From JACPPO01 sp965262505 (GTDB taxonomy: Bacteria > Acidobacteriota > Vicinamibacteria > Vicinamibacterales > UBA2999): DNA of 64,000 nt. Positions 8,838 through 16,852 of this stretch are shown here, piece by piece (position 1 is the first letter of the stretch; every line of letters begins with the position of its first letter). The stretch spans positions 4,340,001-4,404,000 of the forward strand of contig CBDHFM010000030.1 in NCBI GenBank assembly GCA_965262505.1, given 5' to 3'. The translations under genes and the position numbers were made by a program. The notes beneath the pieces were generated by a model that did not search any database, was not told where the DNA came from, and worked only from the letters and a program-made list of their open reading frames with translations.

Positions 8838-9880
8838 CGGCCATGTTGAGGCGGGACTTCCTCAAGTCGTCGGCTATCGCCGGGGCCGGGGCGCTGGCGA
8901 CGGGTGCCGGCACGCTGCCAGCGGGCGCGAGCCAGCAGGGTGCGTCGGCGGCCGCCGCTAGCGGGCCGATCCGTATCTTCATGGGCGGGTACGGCCCGGC
9001 CACGACGGGTTTCAGCCTGGCGCTGAAAATGATCGGCGATCGTGTGACGGCGAAGTTTCCCGGCGACGTGGAGGCGAAGTACGTCTACAACATTCTCGAT
9101 CTCGGTTATCGCGGCGAAGACATCATGTGGCTCGTCGAGAGCGGTGTCCTCACGCTCGGCTATCAGTCCAGCAGCTACCTGACCGAGCGCGTACCCGACC
9201 TCGGTATCGTCGATCTGCCGTTTCTCTTCCCGGATGTCGCGGCGGCGCGTGTCGCCATGGACGGCCAGCTCGGTCAGAGGCTCATCGAGAGTATCGAAGA
9301 GGGGATGAACTATCGGATTCTGGGCTGGTTCGAAAATGGCTTCCGGCATGTCTCCAATAAGCTGAGGCCGGTCCGCACGCCCGCCGATCTGAAGGGGATG
9401 GCGATTCGCGTCCTGCCCAGTAGGGTGCAGGCCCGCACGTTCGAACTGCTGGGCGCTGAGCCGCGGATCATGGATCTGTCGGAGGCAATCGCCGAAGTCA
9501 AGGCGGGTACGCTGGACGCGCAGGAAAACCCGTTCTTCAACACGGTCACCTACGGCGTCCACAACTTCCACCGCTTTCACACCGCCACGAATCATTTCTA
9601 TATCTCGCGTCCGATTTTCTTCCACCGGCCGACGTTCGACGCCTGGCCGCGGGAGCTGCAGGAGGAAATGCGCGCGGCTGTTACCGAAGCCGTGGCATTC
9701 CAGCGGGATCTGCACGAGAAGGAAGAGGAAGACTCGCAGGTGGACATCCGCAACGCCGGCGGCGAGATCATCGAACTCACACCTGAGCAGCACCAGGCGT
9801 TCGTGGCGGCGGTGACGCCGATCTACGGTGAGGCCAGGAACCAGTACAGCAGCGAGCTGCTGTCGCTGGTGAGCTTCTAG
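8834..9880 (+). CDS. TRAP transporter substrate-binding protein (DctP family), Tat-exported
   Basis: The 348-residue product begins with a twin-arginine signal (RRDFLKSS at residues 6-13, then AIAGAGAL), so it should be exported folded. The mature part is a DctP/TAXI-type solute-binding fold, with YQSSSYLTERVPDLGIVDLPFLF, VRTPADLKGMAIRVLPS and AIAEVKAGTLDAQENPFFN. These proteins capture organic acids for TRAP permeases, but no permease gene adjoins it. It starts inside the PepSY gene's stop codon. The last 27 codons recur as a fragment at 11,211-11,292. Confidence 0.9.
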   Translation: MTAMLRRDFLKSSAIAGAGALATGAGTLPAGASQQGASAAAASGPIRIFMGGYGPATTGFSLALKMIGDRVTAKFPGDVEAKYVYNILDLGYRGEDIMWLVESGVLTLGYQSSSYLTERVPDLGIVDLPFLFPDVAAARVAMDGQLGQRLIESIEEGMNYRILGWFENGFRHVSNKLRPVRTPADLKGMAIRVLPSRVQARTFELLGAEPRIMDLSEAIAEVKAGTLDAQENPFFNTVTYGVHNFHRFHTATNHFYISRPIFFHRPTFDAWPRELQEEMRAAVTEAVAFQRDLHEKEEEDSQVDIRNAGGEIIELTPEQHQAFVAAVTPIYGEARNQYSSELLSLVSF

Positions 9881-9883
9881 CCC

Positions 9884-10034
9884 CAGTTTCATCACCTCCA
9901 GGCGGGTCCTGACCGCGGACAGCCCCATTCGTGCTCGGCGCCCAAACCACATGTCACGTGGGAGGCGCCTGCGGCGCGAATGGGGCGGCCCCGTCCGCGG
10001 CCACCCGCGACGAGGTTATGAAACCGTCTCTTAG
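9884..10034 (+). repeat. MITE-like palindromic repeat, copy 1
   Basis: This roughly 150-bp element matches the one at 43,973-44,126. Its right arm is GAGGTTATGAAACCGTCT (10,012-10,029); the left arm is degraded (TTTCATCACCTC). Inside it, CGCGGAC and GCCCCATTCG pair with CGAATGGGGC and GTCCGCG, then an inner GGCGCC pair closes a loop. It has no coding capacity of its own. It fills the space between dctP and the sigma factor gene and could act as a bidirectional RNA hairpin. Confidence 0.8.
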
Positions 10035-10065
10035 ACAATTATTGACGGCTGGGGTGTCTAGGAAG

Positions 10066-10581
10066 ATGAGGCGCGAATCGCGGAACGATGTGAGCGAAGA
10101 AAAGCTCGGTCACGAGCAGGTGCGAACACTCTACGAGGAGCACGGCCACGTCCTGCTGGCGTACGCCATCTCGCTGCTACGGGATCGCTCCGCATCTGAG
10201 GATGTCCTGCATCAGGTGTTTGTGAAATTGCTGCAGGGCCGCGTCGCTATCAGCGGGCCGCCGCTCCACTACGTGTATCGCGCCATTAGGAACACGGCTC
10301 TCAATCACCGACGGAACCATTCGCGAGAAACGGAGCTCGCGTCGAACGGGCACTGGCTGGTGAGCCCCCCGGGGAGGGAAGAGACTGGCATCGCGCTTCA
10401 GTCTGCGTTGAGTGAGCTGCCCAAGGAGCAACGGGAAATCGTTGTTCTTCGCGTATGGGGCCAGTTGACGTTGGAGGAAGCGGCTCTCACGCTCGACGTT
10501 TCGATCAACACGGCGGCGTCTCGTTATCGGTACGCACTCGCGAAGCTCAAGGAACGGCTTCGACCACTCGGGAAGGAGTAA
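10066..10581 (+). CDS. RNA polymerase sigma factor, ECF type
   Basis: The 171-residue product carries sigma-70 region 2 (LYEEHGHVLLAYAISLLRD, then ASEDVLHQVFVKLL) and region 4 (LPKEQREIVVLRVWGQ, then TLEEAALTLDVSINTAASRY), with no other domain, as in ECF sigma factors. I chose ATG 10,066 after an AGGA; an upstream ATG at 10,018 lies in the MITE-like repeat. The next gene follows after 2 bp and encodes a membrane protein with a cytoplasmic N-terminus, the usual place for an anti-sigma factor. Confidence 0.88.
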   Translation: MRRESRNDVSEEKLGHEQVRTLYEEHGHVLLAYAISLLRDRSASEDVLHQVFVKLLQGRVAISGPPLHYVYRAIRNTALNHRRNHSRETELASNGHWLVSPPGREETGIALQSALSELPKEQREIVVLRVWGQLTLEEAALTLDVSINTAASRYRYALAKLKERLRPLGKE

Positions 10582-10583
10582 GC

Positions 10584-11180
10584 ATGGACCGAGAAACTGA
10601 AGAGTTCGAAACATTTCTTCGACAGTTTCAGCCGCGTCGGCCACGGCCCCTTCCGACTCGTCGTCGGGTGGCAGTGCCGTTGGCTGCAGCCGCCGTCCTG
10701 CTGTTAGGGGTCTCGATTCCCCTGTGGGTTTCATGGAGCGGGGCGGACACCGATGATCCACAGCCGACGACGGCGCCCATACAGTCCGGCACGGAACAGA
10801 CGGTGAACCCGCCGGCAGACGCGCTGGAAAACACACCAGCCCTGGAGTTCAGGTCCACCCTAGAGTTTTCGGGATCTCCGGACCAAGCCTTCCAGGGGCT
10901 CACGCGGCAGGGTACCAGGCCGCCAGAAAAGGTGTTCGACGTCGCCCCGATCTATCCCGACGAGGCTCAGGCTGCAGGCGTGCAGGGTGTCGTGATTCTG
11001 GACATCCTGATTGGCGAGGACGGATCGGTGATCGAGGCCGGCGTGGTGCGTTCGATTCCTCTGCTGGACCAAGCCGCACTTGATGCCGTCTATCAGTGGC
11101 GATTCGAGCCCACGTTGCTCTACGGCGAACCGATCGAAATCGAAATGGACGTCACCATCCGCTTCACGCTCAGTCAATGA
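10584..11180 (+). CDS. TonB C-terminal domain protein, possible anti-sigma partner
   Basis: The 198-residue product has an Arg/Pro-rich cytoplasmic N-terminus (about 1-28), one membrane helix (about 29-51), a spacer, and a TonB-type C-terminal domain (about 120-198) with PDEAQAAGVQGVVILDILIG and AVYQWRFEPT. It is preceded by GGAAGGAG and lies 2 bp after the ECF sigma gene. TonB C-terminal domains transmit energy to outer-membrane receptors. Coupling with a sigma factor suggests that the short N-terminus could sequester the sigma, but that is inference; no zinc anti-sigma motif is seen. Confidence 0.8.
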   Translation: MDRETEEFETFLRQFQPRRPRPLPTRRRVAVPLAAAAVLLLGVSIPLWVSWSGADTDDPQPTTAPIQSGTEQTVNPPADALENTPALEFRSTLEFSGSPDQAFQGLTRQGTRPPEKVFDVAPIYPDEAQAAGVQGVVILDILIGEDGSVIEAGVVRSIPLLDQAALDAVYQWRFEPTLLYGEPIEIEMDVTIRFTLSQ

Positions 11181-11210
11181 CCCGTATGGTCGCGGCGTCG
11201 TCTACCGGGT

Positions 11211-11292
11211 GTTCGTGGCGGCGGTGACGCCGATCTACGGTGAGGTCGGGAACCAGTACAGCAGCGAGTTGCTGTCGCTGGTGAATTTCTGA
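11211..11292 (+). pseudogene. Duplicated 3' end of dctP
   Basis: These 82 bp repeat the end of the TRAP substrate-binding gene (9,799-9,880) with about five changes before the stop. The translation is VFVAAVTPIYGEVGNQYSSE and then LLSLVNF with its own stop. There is no upstream gene body. It is the remnant of a second dctP copy or of a duplication made when the sigma/TonB-like pair arrived. Confidence 0.85.
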
Positions 11293-11320
11293 AGAGCGCT
11301 GATTCCGGCGCCACCGGCCT

Positions 11321-11390
11321 GCCCTCGTCCGGCAGCCGGCTCCGCCCGGCGGGAAATCAGCCGCCGCTCGAACCCTGGCGCTCGCGCCGC
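11321..11390. repeat. Inverted repeat flanking HigBA, left copy
   Basis: About 65-70 bp here, containing GGCGGGAAATCAGCCGC, match the reverse complement of 12,405-12,469, with small indels. The two copies lie on either side of the toxin-antitoxin module and point in opposite directions. The sequence between this repeat and the higB promoter (11,391-11,688) shows no convincing gene. Confidence 0.75.
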
Positions 11391-11688
11391 GAGTAGTACC
11401 CACGTCAAACGCCTGCCATCGCGGCATGCACCGGCAGCACTCACTCGAACGTCACGGATCGCGCAGACCGAACTCGCGGCGAGGAATCGCTCCGGCCGAT
11501 TTCCGGCTTCGCCGTGAGACGCCTGGCTCCGAACGGCCGCCAGACGAGGGCAGCCCGGCGGCAAGTCCCTGTGCAGCAACGCACGCGCCGAGCTCCGTCC
11601 GCGAGCGGCCGCAAGACACGACGAGGCGCAGCGCCCTGCATCGGACATTTGTTGTCCAGGTCCCGGCTCCAATTGGATGTTAGCCGGA

Positions 11689-11717
11689 TTGCGAGATGTA
11701 ACCACATGGGTTACACT
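11689..11717 (+). promoter_or_regulatory. higBA promoter and operator
   Basis: TTGCGA (11,689-11,694) and TACACT (11,712-11,717) are separated by 17 bp and form a sigma-70-like promoter. A palindrome with 7-bp arms, TGTAACC-ACATG-GGTTACA (11,697-11,715), covers the spacer and the -10 box, the expected place for HigA autorepression. The predicted start of transcription falls on the higB GTG at 11,725, giving a leaderless message. Confidence 0.7.
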
Positions 11718-11724
11718 GATGCTC

Positions 11725-12006
11725 GTGGCGATCAAGAGCTTTCGGCACAAAGGGCTCGAACGCATCTTCGCCACTGGAAACAGGCGCGGTATCCAGGCGA
11801 AACACGCCGACAGACTTCGGCTGATTCTCGGCCGCCTGAACGCCGCCGCCGACCCACGCGACCTGAGCCTGCCTGGCTTGGATTTGCACGAGCTGCAGGG
11901 TGCTCGGAAAGGGACCTGGGCGGTGAGAGTGAGCGGAAACTGGCGTGTCACCTTTAGTTTTGCTGACAAAGAGGCCGAGCGCGTCGACTATGAGGACTAC
12001 CACTGA
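11725..12006 (+). CDS. higB: HigB-type toxin (RelE/ParE superfamily)
   Basis: The 93-residue product matches HigB mRNA interferases, which cut mRNA in the ribosome: IKSFRHKGLERIFATG at the N-terminus, KHADRLRLILGRLNAA in the middle, and GTWAVRVSGNWRVTFSF near the end. The GTG at 11,725 places IKSFRHKG at the usual position and matches the promoter; ATG 11,719 would overlap the -10 box. The antitoxin follows 9 bp downstream, the toxin-first order typical of higBA. Confidence 0.88.
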   Translation: MAIKSFRHKGLERIFATGNRRGIQAKHADRLRLILGRLNAAADPRDLSLPGLDLHELQGARKGTWAVRVSGNWRVTFSFADKEAERVDYEDYH

Positions 12007-12015
12007 GGCCGAGCC

Positions 12016-12303
12016 ATGAAAATGCACAACCCGCCCCACCCTGGTGAAGTACTCCTTGAATTGTGCTTGAAGCCGTTGGGGCTGACGATTACGCAGACCG
12101 CAGCAGCGCTGGGGGTAAGTCGCAAGACGCTCTCAGGCATCTTGAACGCCCGCGCCGGGATTAGTCCAGAGATGGCGGTACGGCTGTCGCTGGCTTTTGG
12201 CACGACCGCCGAGAGTTGGCTGAATCAGCAAGTGCAGTACGACCTCTGGCATGCCGAGCGAAATCGCAAGAAACTCCGCGTCGCAAAGCTATCGGCCGCG
12301 TAG
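12016..12303 (+). CDS. higA: HigA antitoxin, XRE family
   Basis: This 95-residue HigA/VapI-type protein has MHNPPHPGEVLLE at the N-terminus, then a helix-turn-helix (TQTAAALGVSRKTLSGILN, about 32-50) and the dimer segment MAVRLSLAFGTTAESWLN. It neutralises HigB and should bind the palindrome over the promoter at 11,697-11,715. It is complete and intact, so the module is probably functional. Confidence 0.92.
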   Translation: MKMHNPPHPGEVLLELCLKPLGLTITQTAAALGVSRKTLSGILNARAGISPEMAVRLSLAFGTTAESWLNQQVQYDLWHAERNRKKLRVAKLSAA

Positions 12304-12404
12304 GTCCTGAAGACCGACGTCCCACCATTCCGGCCTCCGTCGGCGGTTACATGCAACGCCGACGCAGCGAGCGCCCGCCAATACGAAGAAACCCGTACAT
12401 ATGT

Positions 12405-12469
12405 GCGACGAGCGTCAGGATTCGAGCAGCGGCTGATTTCCCGCCGGCGGAGCCGGACGAAGGCAGGGC
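12405..12469. repeat. Inverted repeat flanking HigBA, right copy
   Basis: This stretch reads GCGGCTGATTTCCCGCC in its centre and is the reverse complement of the repeat at 11,321-11,390. It ends just before the 3' end of alaS. Together the pair brackets a roughly 1-kb higBA segment. Confidence 0.75.
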
Positions 12470-12480
12470 AGCGGCCCCGC

Positions 12481-15174
12481 CTACGACAGCATCTTTTCGA
12501 TCACGCCGCGGGCGGCGGCGAGCATCTCGCCGATCTTCGCAGGGTTCTTGCCGCCGGCTTCGGCGAAGTCGGGCCTTCCACCTCCACCGCCGCCGACGAT
12601 CGGCGCGAGCTGTTTCACGACCTGGCCGGCCGGCACCTTTTTCGTCAGGTCCCGAGTCACCCCCACCACCACGGTTACCTTGCCGTCCGACGGGGATGCC
12701 AGGATCACGACTCCGCTCTTGATGCGGGAGCGGTGCTGATCGACGAGAGTACGCAGTCCGTCCTTGTCGAGCCCGGCGACTTCGCGCGCGACGAGCTTCA
12801 CCCCCGCGACCTCGATCACGTCGTCCGATGGCCCGCCGGCCGCTCCGCCGCCCATCGCCGCGTTCATCCTTGCGTGCTGCAGATCGCGCGCGAGCCGTTT
12901 GTGTTCGTCCTGTAGCGTGCCAAGCTTGGTCGCCAGCTCGCCCGGACGCGCGTTGAGCGCCGACCCGAGCCGCGCGAGTTCTTCGCGGTCCTGCTGGAAG
13001 GCGGTGAGCGACTCGAAGCCGGTTACCGCCTCGATGCGGCGCACCCCGGCGGCGACCCCGCCTTCCGACCCGATCCTAACCAGTCCGATGTCGCCCGTCC
13101 ATCGCACATGCGTGCCGCCACACAGCTCCACGCTGCAGCCGGGAATCGAGACGACCCGGACACGGTCGCCGTACTTCTCGCCGAACAGCGCCATGGCGCC
13201 GGCGGCGATCGCATCCTGCGTATCCTTGACTTCGGTGCGCACCGGGATGTTGCTGAGCACGTGCGCGTTGACGATCCGCTCGATCTCGGTCAGTTCCTCG
13301 CGCGTCACGGCGCCGACATGGGCGAAGTCGAAGCGGAGCCGATCGGGCGCGACCAACGACCCGGCCTGCTTGACGTGGGCCCCGAGCACCTGGCGCAGCG
13401 CGGCGTGGAGCAGGTGGGTGGCGGTGTGATTCCGGCGGGTCGCGTCGCGAGCCGCAGCGTCGACCTCCGCCTTCACCACGTCGCGACGGTTCAGCACGCC
13501 ATGCGTCACCTTGACGACGTGGAAGCGCGGCATGTCGGCGGGGCCTTTCACCACGTCGCTGACCGTCGCCTCGCCGCCTGGCGCGCTCAAGCGGCCCGGA
13601 TCCGAGACCTGGCCGCCCGACTGCAAGTAGAAGGGCGTTTCAGCCAGCGCAACCAGCCCCGCGTCTCCCTCCTTCAGCCGTTCCACGGCCTGTCGATTGG
13701 CATCCAGCAGTTTGACGATCTGCGCGTCGATCGTCGTGGCGTCGTACCCACGGAACGTATCCGGCATGGGCGCGACGCCGGGGCGAATGTGCCACGTCGT
13801 GGTTTCCCCGGCCGCGGCGGCGCCGAACTTGCTCTTCGCGCGCGCCTTGTCGCGCTGGCCCTGCATCGCCACGTCGAACCCATCGCGATCGAGCGTGAGC
13901 GTGCGTTCCTCGACCATGTCCTCGATGAAGTCGCGCGGCAAGCCGTACGTGTCGTACAGACGGAATGCCGCGTCGCCGGCGACGACCCGGTCGCCGGCCG
14001 CGGCGCGATCCAGCACCTCTTCCAGCCGCGGCAGGCCACTGGCAAGCACCGCATCGAACCGCTCTTCCTCGCTGCGGATGACGCGGACGACGGCGTCGCG
14101 CTGGGTCTTGAGCTCCGGGTACGCATCGCCACAATCGCGCACCAGCGTGTCCACGAGCCTATGCAGGAACGGTTCGGCCACGCCAAGGCGTTTTCCGTGC
14201 CGCATGGCCCGCCGCATGATCTTGCGCAGGACGTACCCTCGCCATTCATTGGAGGGGATGACCCCATCGGCAATGAGAAACGTCATCGCGCGGGTGTGGT
14301 CGGCGACGACGCGCATGGAGACGTCCGATGGCGCCATCGTGCCGCCGTGAGACGCGCCGGCACGTTCGCCCAATGCGGCCAGGAGGGGCGTGAAGAGATC
14401 CGTGTCGTAGTTCGAGAGGTGTCCCTGCAGGACGGCCGTGATGCGTTCCAGGCCCATGCCCGTGTCGATCGACGGCGCCGGCAGCGGATCGAGCGCTCCG
14501 TCTGCCTGGCGGTCGAACTCCATGAAGACGTTGTTCCAGATCTCGATGTAGCGGTCGCAGCTGCACTCGAGGCCGCGGCAGCGTCCGCCGCCTGCCTCGT
14601 CCGCGCAGGGGATCTGGGCGCCGCGGTAGTAGTAGATCTCCGAGCAGCGGCCGCACGGCCCGGTGTCGCCCATCTGCCAGAAGTTGTCGGACGTGCCCAG
14701 TTCGCCGATCCGTTCGGCCGGCAGGAACGCCTTCCAGGTGCCGTACGCCTCCTCGTCGCGCGGGATGCCTGATTCGCCCCTGAACACCGTCGCGTAGAGA
14801 TGCTCTGGCGGCAGCTTCCACTCCTCGGTCAGCAGCGCCCAGGCGAAAGGAATCGCGTCGCGCTTGAAATAGTCGCCGAACGAGAAATTGCCGAGCATCT
14901 CGAAGAACGTGTGGTGCCGCAGCGACGGCCCGACGTTGCCGAGATCGTTGTGCTTTCCGCTGACGCGCATGCACTTCTGCGCCGTGGCGGCCCTGGTGTA
15001 GCTGCGTTTCTCACCGCCCAGAAAGAGGTCCTTGAACTGGTTCATCCCCGCGTTGGTGAAGAGCAGCGTGGGGTCCTCGTGGGGGACGAGCGGCGAGCTC
15101 GGGACGACCTTGTGCTGATGCCGCTCGAAGTACCGGAGGAAGGAACGGCGGATGTCGTTCGCGCTACTCGTCAT
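12481..15174 (-). CDS. alaS: Alanyl-tRNA synthetase
   Basis: AlaS is a class II synthetase of 897 residues. The sequence shows the catalytic core (FTNAGMNQFKDLFLG, MRVSGKHNDLGNVG), the editing domain metal motif HTATH (about 584) and CGGTH (about 684), and the C-terminal glycine-rich region GGGGGGRPDFAEAGGK that binds tRNA. The start at 15,174 (MTSSANDIRRSF) overlaps the end of recX by 11 bp, so the two are coupled. A longer start at 15,210 lies inside recX. Confidence 0.96.
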   Translation of the reverse strand: MTSSANDIRRSFLRYFERHQHKVVPSSPLVPHEDPTLLFTNAGMNQFKDLFLGGEKRSYTRAATAQKCMRVSGKHNDLGNVGPSLRHHTFFEMLGNFSFGDYFKRDAIPFAWALLTEEWKLPPEHLYATVFRGESGIPRDEEAYGTWKAFLPAERIGELGTSDNFWQMGDTGPCGRCSEIYYYRGAQIPCADEAGGGRCRGLECSCDRYIEIWNNVFMEFDRQADGALDPLPAPSIDTGMGLERITAVLQGHLSNYDTDLFTPLLAALGERAGASHGGTMAPSDVSMRVVADHTRAMTFLIADGVIPSNEWRGYVLRKIMRRAMRHGKRLGVAEPFLHRLVDTLVRDCGDAYPELKTQRDAVVRVIRSEEERFDAVLASGLPRLEEVLDRAAAGDRVVAGDAAFRLYDTYGLPRDFIEDMVEERTLTLDRDGFDVAMQGQRDKARAKSKFGAAAAGETTTWHIRPGVAPMPDTFRGYDATTIDAQIVKLLDANRQAVERLKEGDAGLVALAETPFYLQSGGQVSDPGRLSAPGGEATVSDVVKGPADMPRFHVVKVTHGVLNRRDVVKAEVDAAARDATRRNHTATHLLHAALRQVLGAHVKQAGSLVAPDRLRFDFAHVGAVTREELTEIERIVNAHVLSNIPVRTEVKDTQDAIAAGAMALFGEKYGDRVRVVSIPGCSVELCGGTHVRWTGDIGLVRIGSEGGVAAGVRRIEAVTGFESLTAFQQDREELARLGSALNARPGELATKLGTLQDEHKRLARDLQHARMNAAMGGGAAGGPSDDVIEVAGVKLVAREVAGLDKDGLRTLVDQHRSRIKSGVVILASPSDGKVTVVVGVTRDLTKKVPAGQVVKQLAPIVGGGGGGRPDFAEAGGKNPAKIGEMLAAARGVIEKMLS

Positions 15175-15634
15175 GACCGGCGTGTTTGACACGGCTCCTG
15201 ATGGCGGCATGCACGCGGGCCGCGTCGAATCCCTGCGCGAGCAGGTACCGGTGAACGCGTCGCACAGCCGTCGCTTCTTCGAGCGACACGTCGTGCCGAA
15301 GCCGCCGGCTGAGTGCCTGCTCGATCAGTTGATCTTCATCGAGGTCCCCAAAGACCTCCGCGACGGCCGCGCGCGCCACGTCTCGCGCGATGCCAATCGT
15401 CTCGACCTGGCGCAGCGCCCGCAGCCGCCCATGACGCTTCACGTGTGCTTCCGTCCGCGCGCAGGCCAACGCGGTGCGGCGGTCGTCCAGGGCGCGCTCG
15501 CTTCGCAGGCGCGCGATAGCCGCCTCGATGTCGTCCGGTTCGAACTGGCGCCGCGCAAGGCGCGTGCGGACCTGCGCCTCGCATAACTCGCGACGAGCGA
15601 GCAGTTTCAGTCCGGTCACGTAGGCGCTGGCCAC
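15164..15634 (-). CDS. recX: RecX regulatory protein
   Basis: The 156-residue product has the three-helix repeats of RecX: ARRELCEAQVRTRLARRQFEPDDIE in the first, then EDQLIEQALSRRL in the second, and AAVRRVHRYLLAQGF in the third, each paraphrasing the same L-R-G-F pattern. RecX blocks RecA filament growth. No recA is present; the downstream partner is alaS, and a recA-recX-alaS order is common in bacteria. Confidence 0.85.
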   Translation of the reverse strand: MASAYVTGLKLLARRELCEAQVRTRLARRQFEPDDIEAAIARLRSERALDDRRTALACARTEAHVKRHGRLRALRQVETIGIARDVARAAVAEVFGDLDEDQLIEQALSRRLRHDVSLEEATAVRRVHRYLLAQGFDAARVHAAIRSRVKHAGHDE

Positions 15635-15693
15635 CTCTTCAGTTTACCGCGCCCGACTTTCTGTGCTGGCGACGAGTACGCGATTCGAGGTGA

Positions 15694-16848
15694 CTACTTG
15701 CCACCCTTCGAGGTCGGGGGAGCGCCAGCGCCGGCGCGCAACATCGAGTCGACGGCGGCCTCGTTGGTGGTCGTGATGCCCTTCATCTTCAGCTTGAACT
15801 CGTCCACGTTGGACGCCCAGCGCAGCGCCTCCTCCTCCGAGATCAGTCGCTGTTTGTACAGCCGGAAGATCGACTGGTCGAACGTCTGCATGCCGTACTG
15901 CGATGTTCCCTGGGCGATGGCACCGGGAATCAGGTGCGTCTTGCTCGAGTCGACGATGCAGTCGCGGATGAACGCAGTGCTGACCATGATCTCGACAGCC
16001 GGCACGCGACCGGTGCCGTCGGCATTCGGGATGAGCCGCTGCGAGATGACGGCCTTGAGGACGCCGGCGAGCTGGGTGCGAATCTGCTGCTGTTGGTGCG
16101 GCGGGAACACCGCGATGATGCGGTTGATCGTTTCCGCGGCATCCAGCGTATGCAGGGTCGAGAAGACCAGGTGTCCCGTCTCGGCCGCCAGGAGGGCGGT
16201 CTCGATGGTCTCGAAGTCACGCATCTCGCCGACCAGGATGACGTCCGGATCCTGGCGCAGCGCGCTGCGCAGCGCCTGCGAGAACGAGTTGGTGTCGACG
16301 CCGATCTCGCGCTGGCTGATAATGGACCGCTTGTCGCGATGCAGGAACTCGACGGGGTCCTCGATGGTCATCACGTGTGACGTGCGCGTCGAGTTGATGT
16401 CATCGATCATCGCCGCCAGCGTCGTACTCTTGCCACTGCCGGTGGTGCCGGTCACAAGCACGAGGCCCCGCTCTTCGGCGGCGATCTTTCTCATGACCGG
16501 CGGCAGCAGCAGTTGCTCTATGGTGAGCACGCGCATCGGGATGATGCGGAGAATCATGCCGATCGTGCCGCGCTGCTGAAAGGTGTTGCAGCGGAAGCGG
16601 CCAAGCCCAGCCACGCTGTAGGCGAGGTCGACCTCGTGATTGTTCTTGAATGCCTCCTGGACCGCGGTTGGCAGGACGGCGGCGACCGCCGCCGTCATGT
16701 CGTCGTGGTCCAGGCGGTGGTCTGATGACGCCGGCGTGAGCTCGCCGCGCAGCCGCAACATCGGGAAGCTCCCGACCTTGAGGTGCAGGTCGGAGGCGCC
16801 GCGCTCGACGGCGATCTTCAGCAGATCGTTGAGGTTGATTTTTCCCAC
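15694..16848 (-). CDS. pilT: Type IV pilus retraction ATPase PilT
   Basis: This 384-residue hexameric ATPase depolymerises type IV pili. The N-terminal PAS-like domain carries GASDLHLKVG. Walker A is GTTGSGKS (134-141), the Asp box lies around MTIEDPVEFLH (160-170), Walker B is DVILVGE (202-208), and the His box is GHLVFSTLHT (225-234). The AIAQGTSQYGMQTFDQS segment near the C-terminus is the PilT-specific retraction motif. The GTG at 16,848 lies 4 bp after the ilvE stop. An ATG further upstream is inside ilvE and was rejected. Confidence 0.94.
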   Translation of the reverse strand: MGKINLNDLLKIAVERGASDLHLKVGSFPMLRLRGELTPASSDHRLDHDDMTAAVAAVLPTAVQEAFKNNHEVDLAYSVAGLGRFRCNTFQQRGTIGMILRIIPMRVLTIEQLLLPPVMRKIAAEERGLVLVTGTTGSGKSTTLAAMIDDINSTRTSHVMTIEDPVEFLHRDKRSIISQREIGVDTNSFSQALRSALRQDPDVILVGEMRDFETIETALLAAETGHLVFSTLHTLDAAETINRIIAVFPPHQQQQIRTQLAGVLKAVISQRLIPNADGTGRVPAVEIMVSTAFIRDCIVDSSKTHLIPGAIAQGTSQYGMQTFDQSIFRLYKQRLISEEEALRWASNVDEFKLKMKGITTTNEAAVDSMLRAGAGAPPTSKGGK

Positions 16849-16852
16849 CGGA

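Noticed and set aside
11170..11427. Minus-strand frame across the dctP fragment
   Set aside because: No similarity and it runs through the repeats; the plus-strand dctP match explains the sequence.
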